From contig CANHLE010000009.1 of the NCBI GenBank assembly GCA_947461435.1, positions 1 through 64,000 on the forward strand: DNA of 64,000 bases, in the 5' to 3' direction. The notes beneath the pieces are model-generated. The model was not told the origin of the DNA and did not search any database. It saw only the letters and a list, made by a program, of their open reading frames with translations. This DNA comes from Paracoccaceae bacterium (GTDB lineage Bacteria > Pseudomonadota > Alphaproteobacteria > Rhodobacterales > Rhodobacteraceae). Below, piece by piece: positions 54,808-61,248 of this stretch (positions are counted from its first letter, which is position 1; each line of letters begins with the position of its first letter). A program made the translations under genes and the position numbers.

Positions 54808-54825
54808 TTGCGCTGTCTAGCGCAA
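54808..54825. promoter_or_regulatory. Inverted repeat in the divergent region before the M20 dipeptidase
   Basis: TTGCGC-TGTCTA-GCGCAA is a perfect six-base inverted repeat with a six-base spacer. It is 22 bp upstream of the small gene and 82 bp upstream of the dipeptidase, so it could be an operator for either or a hairpin in a leader. Confidence 0.35.
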
Positions 54826-54907
54826 GCCTGCGCCACTGGACAGCCCCCGGCCCTGCCCCTAGGCTTGAAATTGCCGTGAACAATCGCGGCCTGCACCAGG
54901 AGTTCCC

Positions 54908-56278
54908 ATGTCGCTGGACACCGTCCTTGCCCGCGTAGACGCCGATCTGCCCCAAGCCCTTGATCGGCTGATGGATCTCTTGCGCATCCCGTCCATCTCC
55001 ACCGATCCGGCCTTCAAGGCCGACTGCGACCGCGCGGCGGACTGGCTGGCGGCCGATCTGCAAAGTCTGGGCTTCACGGCCTCTGCGCGCCCGACACCCG
55101 GCCATCCGATGGTTGTCGGACATGGCGGGTCGGGCGACAAACACCTGCTCTTTTACGGCCACTACGATGTGCAACCGGTCGATCCTTTGTCCCTGTGGGA
55201 CCGCGACCCCTTTGATCCCGAAATTCAAGACACCCCCAAGGGCCGCGTGATCCGCGCCCGCGGCGCCTCGGATGACAAGGGCCAGTTGATGACCTTTCTG
55301 GAGGCCTGCCGTGCCTGGAAGGCCGTTCATGGCACCCTGCCCGGCCGTCTGACGATCTTTCTGGAAGGCGAAGAGGAATCCGGCTCGCCCTCGCTGGTGC
55401 CGTTCATGAAAGACAATGCTGCCGAGTTACGGGCCGACATCGCCCTGATTTGCGATACCGGCTTGTTTGATGATGAAACGCCCGCCATCACCACCATGCT
55501 GCGCGGGCTTTTGGGCGAAGAAATCACCATCCACGGCCCCAACAAGGATCTGCATTCGGGCATGTATGGGGGGGCCGCCATCAACCCGATCCGCGTCTTG
55601 ACGAAAATCCTTGCAAATCTGCACGATGCCACTGGGCGTATCACCATTCCCGGCTTTTACGACGGGGTCACCGAATTGCCCGAGGCGATCCGCGCACAGT
55701 GGCAATCGCTGGCCTTTGATCACGCCAAATTTCTGGGCGATGTCGGCCTGTCCGTCCCCGCCGGCGAACATGACCGCACCCCGCTTGAGATGATCTGGTC
55801 GCGCCCGACAGCCGAAGTGAACGGCATCTGGGGCGGCTATACCGGCGACGGGTTCAAAACCGTTCTGCCCGCGCAGGCCCATGCCAAGGTCTCGTTTCGT
55901 CTGGTGGGCGATCAAGACGCCCTTGCGCTGCGCGATGCCTTTCGCGCTTGGGTGCAAGATCAACTGCCGCCCGATTGTACCGTTGAATTCAAGGGGCACG
56001 GCGCCTCACCGGCCGGAACCATGGCCATCGCCGATCCGGCGTTTGACGCGGCCCGCAAAGCGCTCACCGACGAATGGGGCAAGCCTGCGGCCTATGTCGG
56101 CTCGGGCGGCTCCATTCCGATTGCCGGGCTGTTCAAGACGATCTTGGGCATGGATGCCATGCTCATCGGCTTTGCCCGGGACGATGACCAGATCCATTCT
56201 CCCAACGAAAAATATGATCTTGACTGCTTTCACAAAGGCATCCGGTCTTGGGTGCGCATTTTGGCAAAACTGGCATGA
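54908..56278 (+). CDS. M20 family dipeptidase (CNDP/DapE-like)
   Basis: The 456-residue metallopeptidase has the M20 motifs FYGHYDVQPVDPLSLWD, GRVIRARGASDDKGQLM, FLEGEEESGSPSL, LICDTGLFDDE, and a late GSGGSIPIAGLF with PNEKYDLDCF. The lid domain lies near residues 200-310. It cleaves dipeptides or N-acyl amino acids; exact substrate unknown. A GGAG site precedes the ATG. It ends inside the start of the GNAT gene (ATGA overlap). Confidence 0.92.
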   Translation: MSLDTVLARVDADLPQALDRLMDLLRIPSISTDPAFKADCDRAADWLAADLQSLGFTASARPTPGHPMVVGHGGSGDKHLLFYGHYDVQPVDPLSLWDRDPFDPEIQDTPKGRVIRARGASDDKGQLMTFLEACRAWKAVHGTLPGRLTIFLEGEEESGSPSLVPFMKDNAAELRADIALICDTGLFDDETPAITTMLRGLLGEEITIHGPNKDLHSGMYGGAAINPIRVLTKILANLHDATGRITIPGFYDGVTELPEAIRAQWQSLAFDHAKFLGDVGLSVPAGEHDRTPLEMIWSRPTAEVNGIWGGYTGDGFKTVLPAQAHAKVSFRLVGDQDALALRDAFRAWVQDQLPPDCTVEFKGHGASPAGTMAIADPAFDAARKALTDEWGKPAAYVGSGGSIPIAGLFKTILGMDAMLIGFARDDDQIHSPNEKYDLDCFHKGIRSWVRILAKLA

Positions 56279-56718
56279 CCCTGTCGATCCACGATGCCAC
56301 CCCCCGCGACGAAGCGGCCTTTCGCCGCCTTTGGGCGGGGTTTCAAGCCCATTACGACATGGCCTTGCCGCCCGAGGTGACTAACAGCACCTGGGCACGC
56401 ATCCTGTCCCCGGACAGCCCCATGTCGCTGCGGCTGGCATGGATGCAAGGGGTTGTGGTGGGGTTCGTGTTGTACCAACACCACCCGTCATCTTGGGTGG
56501 TGGGCGATGATTGCTATCTGGAAGATCTGTTCGTCATGCCAGACCTGCGCGGCCAAGGGGTGGGCCGCGCCTTGATCGAGGATTTGAAATCCATCGCCAA
56601 ATCGCGCGGCTGGACACGGCTTTACTGGCTGACCGACCAAGACAACACGGCGGCGCGCGGCCTTTATGACACGCTGGCACCGAACGACAACCACATCCGA
56701 TATCGCGTCACCTTGTAA
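56275..56718 (+). CDS. GNAT family N-acetyltransferase
   Basis: The 147-residue protein is a single GNAT domain: YLEDLFVMPDLRGQGVGRALIED holds the acetyl-CoA loop, and YWLTDQDNTAARGLYDTLA the C-terminal helix. The true start is the ATG at 56275, which shares bases with the dipeptidase stop codon, so the two are coupled. Substrate unknown. Confidence 0.92.
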   Translation: MTLSIHDATPRDEAAFRRLWAGFQAHYDMALPPEVTNSTWARILSPDSPMSLRLAWMQGVVVGFVLYQHHPSSWVVGDDCYLEDLFVMPDLRGQGVGRALIEDLKSIAKSRGWTRLYWLTDQDNTAARGLYDTLAPNDNHIRYRVTL

Positions 56719-56741
56719 CCCGCCCTGCCGCTGGTTGCCCC

Positions 56742-56963
56742 TTACCCGGCGCGCAGGCCGGCGCGGGCCAGCTTGGCGGCGAGCAGAACAAAGGGCGCGG
56801 CATGCATCACCAGATCGGCGATATCGACCGGTTTGATCAGCGTGCCCGCCATCAGCATCTTCAGTTTTTCCAAAACATGCGGCTCGGGCACAAAGGGCGC
56901 AAGCCCCAGCGTCAGACAGGCAATGATCAGAATATTCAGCGGGATTTGATCCAAAAATGACAT
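56742..56963 (-). CDS. Small two-helix membrane protein
   Basis: The 73-residue protein has two hydrophobic segments (about 8-26 and 50-66) around a short charged loop (EPHVLEKLKMLMAG). GGAGG lies seven bases ahead of the ATG at 56963. Similar small proteins in Rhodobacteraceae carry vague labels; I assign no function. Confidence 0.7.
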   Translation of the reverse strand: MSFLDQIPLNILIIACLTLGLAPFVPEPHVLEKLKMLMAGTLIKPVDIADLVMHAAPFVLLAAKLARAGLRAG

Positions 56964-57022
56964 GATACCTCCAAGGTTTCCTTGCGGTATCATACATTCA
57001 AATTAATGCATATGGGATAAAG

Positions 57023-57099
57023 TGGCGCGGTGGACGGGGCTCGAACCCGCGACCCCCGGCGTGACAGGCCGGTACTCTAACCAACTGAGCTACCACCGC
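57023..57099 (-). tRNA. tRNA-Asp (anticodon GTC), copy 1
   Basis: A 77-base cloverleaf is encoded on the reverse strand. The acceptor pairs GCGGTGG with CCACCGC, the anticodon loop CTGTCAC gives GTC, and the T-loop is TTCGAGC. The gene carries its CCA end. It is identical over its length to the copy 37 bp away. Confidence 0.96.
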
Positions 57100-57136
57100 G
57101 CGCTTTATCGTTCGGGCTTTGCGTCTTTGAATTGCA

Positions 57137-57213
57137 TGGCGCGGTGGACGGGGCTCGAACCCGCGACCCCCGGCGTGACAGGCCGGTACTCTAACCAACT
57201 GAGCTACCACCGC
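57137..57213 (-). tRNA. tRNA-Asp (anticodon GTC), copy 2
   Basis: Second 77-base copy with the same acceptor, anticodon loop and encoded CCA. It is upstream of copy 1 on the reverse strand, and the two are probably one transcript. The spacer holds no repeated sequence. Confidence 0.96.
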
Positions 57214-57297
57214 GCGAAGCAATCCAAAGCGACAGCCTTGGCGTGGGGGGGTATTACGCAAGGGGCCAAGCCGCGTCAAGCAAGAAGGCGCGAATTT

Positions 57298-58236
57298 TCA
57301 CCGATCGGGCGCAGGGATGAACTCTTCTCGATCCCCCGGCGGCAACTGAAACCGCCCATATGCCCAATCCCCCGCCCGCCAAGCCTCTTTGGCCGCCTCG
57401 ATCCGCTCTTTCGACGAGGCGACGAAGTTCCACCACAAATGCCGCGGCCCATCCATCGTGGCGCCCCCCAGCACCATGATGCGCGCGCCCCGCTCCCCGG
57501 CCCGCACCGAAATCTGGTCACCGGGGCGGAAAATCAGCATCGTTCCCGCCTCATAGCTTTGCCCGCCCTGCGACACCGACCCGTCCAGCACATAGACCCC
57601 GCGATCTTCGTGATTGTCCGGCAGCGGCAAGGCGGCACCGGGCGCCAGCCGCGCATCGGCATAAAACACCTCATGGGGCACATCCAAGGCCACCCGCGCG
57701 CCCCAGGCCTGCCCCAGGATCAGGCGCACCTCTTTTCCCTCGCCCTCAAGCAGGGGCAAGGCCTCCCCCCCCTTGTTGTGAAACGAGGCTGCGCTGTCTT
57801 CGTGCGATTTGGGCAGCGCAAGCCAGGTCTGCAAGCCAAACAGGCTTTGCGGGGCCTCTCTGGCCGGGCCGTCCATCCGCTCCGAATGGGTAATGCCCTG
57901 CCCTGCCGTCATCAGGTTCACCTCTCCCGGCGCAATCCAGGCATCCGTGCCCAGGGAATCACGATGATGGATACGCCCTCGGATCATATAGGTCACGGTG
58001 GACAGGCCGATATGGGGATGGGGACGCACATCCACCCCATGCCCCGTCAAGAATTCCGCCGGGCCCATCTGATCGAAAAAGATGAAGGGGCCCACCATCT
58101 GCCGGGCCACGGAAGGCAGCGCGCGGCGCACTTCAAAGCCGCCCAGATCGCGCGCCCGCGCGATGATGACATGGTCAATCCCGTCAACGGCATCGCCAAT
58201 CGGGATCGTGGGGTCAAGAAGGGGGGACCAGCTCAT
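57298..58236 (-). CDS. Pirin family protein
   Basis: The 312-residue bicupin has the metal-binding histidines in DVRPHPHIGLSTVTYM and in the MTAGQGITHSERM motif. Other pirin landmarks are GPFIFFDQMGPAEF and FGLQTWLALP. Some pirins act as quercetin dioxygenases, others as redox-sensing regulators; nothing here decides between them. Confidence 0.93.
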   Translation of the reverse strand: MSWSPLLDPTIPIGDAVDGIDHVIIARARDLGGFEVRRALPSVARQMVGPFIFFDQMGPAEFLTGHGVDVRPHPHIGLSTVTYMIRGRIHHRDSLGTDAWIAPGEVNLMTAGQGITHSERMDGPAREAPQSLFGLQTWLALPKSHEDSAASFHNKGGEALPLLEGEGKEVRLILGQAWGARVALDVPHEVFYADARLAPGAALPLPDNHEDRGVYVLDGSVSQGGQSYEAGTMLIFRPGDQISVRAGERGARIMVLGGATMDGPRHLWWNFVASSKERIEAAKEAWRAGDWAYGRFQLPPGDREEFIPAPDR

Positions 58237-58357
58237 CTTCGGCTCCTATGCGTCTGTCTGCCCTACATAGGGCATTTTCCGGAAAGGTCCTCAGATACCT
58301 GCGCGCAGACACCCTGCGCCAGTTCACACAGGCGGCTGCCCCCGCCCAAACGTCCCG

Positions 58358-60265
58358 CTAGATTACGGTAAAGTCTGACGCGCCCATGACTAGGCCCGCG
58401 CTGATCTGCGCAAACACAACGGCCGCCGCCCCGCCCAAACCGTCGCTGTCAAATCGCAGCAAACCGGTAAGGGGATCATACAAGATGCGATCATCAGCCT
58501 CGGTGGCAAAAACGCCCTCCGCAAAAGCGCCGCCCGTCAGCGCGCCTTTGGTCAGACCCGTAAAGATGGCATTGTCGATGCGAATCTTGTCGGCGGCCGG
58601 ATCGTAATCCACAATCGTGTCGGCCGCCGCCAGATCCGTGACAAAGTCGAAGAAATCCGTCCCGCTTCCGCCCGTCAGCCAGTCCTGGCCTGCGCCGCCG
58701 CCCAAGGTATCGCGGCCCGTGCCGCCAATCAGAATATCCGCGCCATCGCCGCCGACCAAAAAGTCGTTGCCCTCGGCGCCGTCGATCCCATCGGCCTTCG
58801 CGCCGCCAGTGACATTGTCATTGCCCGCGCCGCCGATGAAACTGATCTGCTCGATATTGCGAATTTGGGTGCCGTCCGCCAAGGTGACCGGCGCGCCCAG
58901 CACAAAGACAAAGGTTTCCGCCGACAGGCTGCGATCCAGAATCATAAAGTCCACACCGCTGCCCCCGTCGATGGTATCAATGCCATCCCCGGCCTCGATC
59001 ACGACAATATCGTCCCCCGCGCCGGCCAGAATGCTGTCGCCGCCCGCCCCGCCGCGGATCGTCTCGTTCCCGTCGCCGCCCGCGATCGTATCGCTTCCGC
59101 CCTCCCCCCACAGCTCGTCGTTGCCGATCCCCCCGTTCAGCGAATCCGCGCCATCGCCGCCAAGAATCACATCATACCCGCTGCCCCCCAGCAGCAATTC
59201 CGCGCCGCTGCCGCCGAGGATGCTGTCATCCTGATCGCCGCCGTACAAACCGTTCTGCCCCTCATCGCCCGTCAGCGTGTCGTTCCCGGCATCGCCGTAA
59301 ATCTCGTCGGCCGAATCCCCTCCGAACAGATTGTCATTGCCATTTCCGCCATAGATTTCGTCCGATCCCACCTCGCCCAGAACGGAATCGTTGCCATCGT
59401 CGCCAAAGATCACATCCGCGCCCGCCCCGCCGCCAAGGGTGTCCTCGTTCAGCCCCCCGTACAGCCGATCGTTGCCCTCGTCGCCCAGAACGGAATCGTT
59501 GTTTCCATCGCCAAATACCTTGTCATCCCCGGATCCCCCGGTAACCGTATCGGCGCTGTCCCCGCCGCGCAGGGTATCGTTGTTGGTTTCTCCGTTGATC
59601 TGATCACTGCCAGACTGGCCCAAAACGGAATCATTCCCCGCGCCGCCCAAAAGGGAATCATCGCCGATCCCCCCCGACAAAACGTCATCGCCATTCCCCC
59701 CGGTCAGGGTGTCGGCTCCGTCGTCACCCGAGAGCGAATCGTTGTCATTGTCGCCGTTTATCTGGTCATCGTCAGATCCTCCAGTAATCTCATCCCGGCC
59801 CGATCCGCCAAACAGGCGGTCATTGCCCGCGTCGCCAAAGATCAGGTCGTCCCCGGAACCGCCGTCCAGCGAATCCGCCCCATCTCCCCCCGTCAAACCA
59901 TCATTGCCGTCGCCGCCGCTCAGCGTGTCCTTGCCGTTCTCGCCCACCAAAAGGTCATCGCCGCTGCCCCCGACAACATCGTCATTGCCCGACCCGGCAT
60001 AAATCAGATCATTACCCGCGCCGCCGGAAACAGAATCGTTTTCCGTCCCCCCTTCCAGACGGTCATCGTCATTTCCCCCATACAGGCTGTCGTTGCCCGC
60101 GCCCCCTTGAACCAGGTCGTTTCCGTTCCCCCCCGTGATCGAATCGTTGTCCGTGGTGGGGCCCAGAAAGCCGGGCACATTCAAAGGATCCCACCCGAAC
60201 AAGGTATCGTTGTCGGTGGTCCCCAAAAGGATGTCGGGCAGGTTACTTCCGGAAAACGATGGCAC
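58358..60265 (-). CDS. RTX calcium-binding repeat protein with type I secretion-type C terminus
   Basis: The 635-residue, very acidic protein is built almost entirely of GGxGxDxLx nonapeptides, more than forty of them (for example GGAGNDSLYGGNDDD). One linker of about 55 residues interrupts the array (near residues 430-485; LDRSLSAETFVFVLG and RNIEQISFIGG). The last 90 residues (FDFVTDLAAADTIVDYDP to SDFTVI) are the repeat-free end typical of type I secreted Rhodobacteraceae proteins. No catalytic domain and no Sec signal are visible. I prefer the GTG at 60265 with GCGAGG upstream; a TTG 18 codons earlier is open. Confidence 0.9.
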   Translation of the reverse strand: MPSFSGSNLPDILLGTTDNDTLFGWDPLNVPGFLGPTTDNDSITGGNGNDLVQGGAGNDSLYGGNDDDRLEGGTENDSVSGGAGNDLIYAGSGNDDVVGGSGDDLLVGENGKDTLSGGDGNDGLTGGDGADSLDGGSGDDLIFGDAGNDRLFGGSGRDEITGGSDDDQINGDNDNDSLSGDDGADTLTGGNGDDVLSGGIGDDSLLGGAGNDSVLGQSGSDQINGETNNDTLRGGDSADTVTGGSGDDKVFGDGNNDSVLGDEGNDRLYGGLNEDTLGGGAGADVIFGDDGNDSVLGEVGSDEIYGGNGNDNLFGGDSADEIYGDAGNDTLTGDEGQNGLYGGDQDDSILGGSGAELLLGGSGYDVILGGDGADSLNGGIGNDELWGEGGSDTIAGGDGNETIRGGAGGDSILAGAGDDIVVIEAGDGIDTIDGGSGVDFMILDRSLSAETFVFVLGAPVTLADGTQIRNIEQISFIGGAGNDNVTGGAKADGIDGAEGNDFLVGGDGADILIGGTGRDTLGGGAGQDWLTGGSGTDFFDFVTDLAAADTIVDYDPAADKIRIDNAIFTGLTKGALTGGAFAEGVFATEADDRILYDPLTGLLRFDSDGLGGAAAVVFAQISAGLVMGASDFTVI

Positions 60266-60382
60266 GATGTCGACCTCGCTCAATAAGTTTTGAAAATGAC
60301 ATGAATCTATGGCGGACAAATGGCCGCTGTGTTGGCAGCATCCCCCAAACGAGAGGTCTGATCAATAGCTTTGATGGAAGAA

Positions 60383-60458
60383 TGGTGGGCGGTGAGGGAC
60401 TCGAACCCCCGACATTCTCGGTGTAAACGAGACGCTCTACCAACTGAGCTAACCGCCC
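60383..60458 (-). tRNA. tRNA-Val (anticodon TAC)
   Basis: A 76-base cloverleaf on the reverse strand: acceptor GGGCGGT with ACCGCCC, anticodon loop TTTACAC giving TAC, T-loop TTCGAGT, CCA encoded. It decodes GUA and GUG/GUU by wobble. Confidence 0.96.
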
Positions 60459-60538
60459 GACGCGCACATCGGCTGCGCGCAGGGTTTACGCGGGCAAACT
60501 TGTGGGTGCAAGATGATTTGTGACCTGCCGCCAAACAA

Positions 60539-60566
60539 AAACGCCCCCGGTTTCCCAAGGGCGTTT
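60539..60566 (-). terminator. Rho-independent terminator after tRNA-Val (CAC)
   Basis: On the reverse strand AAACGCCC pairs with GGGCGTTT, followed by a T-rich run. It is about 6 bp after the tRNA end and separates the two valine tRNA genes. Confidence 0.75.
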
Positions 60567-60572
60567 GTAAGA

Positions 60573-60647
60573 TGGTGGGCGATAACGGATTTGAACCGCT
60601 GACATCTTCGATGTGAACGAAGCGCTCTACCGCTGAGCTAATCGCCC
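60573..60647 (-). tRNA. tRNA-Val (anticodon CAC)
   Basis: A 75-base cloverleaf on the reverse strand: acceptor GGGCGAT with ATCGCCC, anticodon loop TTCACAT giving CAC, T-loop TTCAAAT, CCA encoded. It reads GUG only. Its body differs considerably from the TAC isoacceptor nearby. Confidence 0.95.
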
Positions 60648-60666
60648 GCTGGACGGGCTTCTAGCC

Positions 60667-61059
60667 TTACTCGCGGGCCTCTGCAAGCGCCTCTTTTTCC
60701 TCTTTGACCTTGGGAACACCGCCGCGCTTCAGCTTGATCACAAACGAAGAACTGCCATCGGCCTCTTCGTTGCGGCGCGCGACGCGGCCTTTGCCGAAGT
60801 CGGGCAAATTCAGCCCATCCCCCCGGTCCAAGGCGGCCCCAAGTTCCACCAGCGTGGCCAATACGATCTCGCGAACATCCTTTGGCTTGCCACCCACAGA
60901 CTTGAGCACGAGGTCCACAAGGTCCTTGACGCGCAGCTGTCCAGACGCGCCCTCCGGCTTTGCCTCGTTGCCGGCCTCAACCGATTGGTCAACAGCCGCA
61001 GCCGAACCGGCGGGGGGGGGCTTGGTCGCGTCAGATGGTTTTGCAGGCGATTTTGCCAT
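60667..61059 (-). CDS. HU/IHF-like DNA-binding protein with extended tails
   Basis: The 130-residue protein contains an HU-like core (about 42-110): RVKDLVDLVLKSVGGKPKDV, then LVELGAALDRGDGLNLPDFGKGRVA. The proline at the arm tip is not in its usual sequence context, so the arm is unusual. A low-complexity N-terminal tail of about 40 residues (Pro/Ala/Lys/Glu) and a charged C-terminal tail flank it. Both are absent from standard 90-residue HU. I start at the ATG at 61059; a TTG precedes it. It lies just downstream of lon, the usual place for an HU gene. Confidence 0.72.
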   Translation of the reverse strand: MAKSPAKPSDATKPPPAGSAAAVDQSVEAGNEAKPEGASGQLRVKDLVDLVLKSVGGKPKDVREIVLATLVELGAALDRGDGLNLPDFGKGRVARRNEEADGSSSFVIKLKRGGVPKVKEEKEALAEARE

Positions 61060-61161
61060 CAAGTATTGCCCTTTTCAAAGCGCTCCAATTTCTTCTTTGG
61101 AACAAGTTTATCCATTTGCAGAACATTACCCGCGAAATCGATACAATAAAAGTGGGTTCAA

Positions 61162-61196
61162 GGCCCGCGCCTGAACAATCCTGACAGGCGCGGGCC
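61162..61196. repeat. Long perfect inverted repeat between lon and HU gene
   Basis: A twelve-base arm, GGCCCGCGCCTG, pairs perfectly with CAGGCGCGGGCC across eleven bases. It has no T run. It could be a second barrier to read-through from lon, a hairpin in the HU gene leader, or a protein-binding site. Confidence 0.65.
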
Positions 61197-61204
61197 TGCC
61201 GATG

Positions 61205-61232
61205 AAAAAGGGGGCGCAAAACCTGCGCCCCC
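61205..61232 (-). terminator. Rho-independent terminator after lon
   Basis: On the reverse strand GGGGGCGCA pairs with TGCGCCCCC around a five-base loop, followed directly by TTTTT. It lies 17 bp after the lon stop codon. Confidence 0.9.
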
Positions 61233-61248
61233 TCCCCTGTTTTTCGCC

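Noticed and set aside
58700-60200. Short repeated DNA units resembling a CRISPR or satellite array
   Set aside because: The units are degenerate, in frame with nine-residue RTX repeats, and there are no constant repeats with unique spacers.
58865-60286. Long plus-strand frame opposite the RTX gene
   Set aside because: The Val/Ala/Ile/Pro repeats are simply the reverse complement of the GGxGxDxLx codons; no independent signal.
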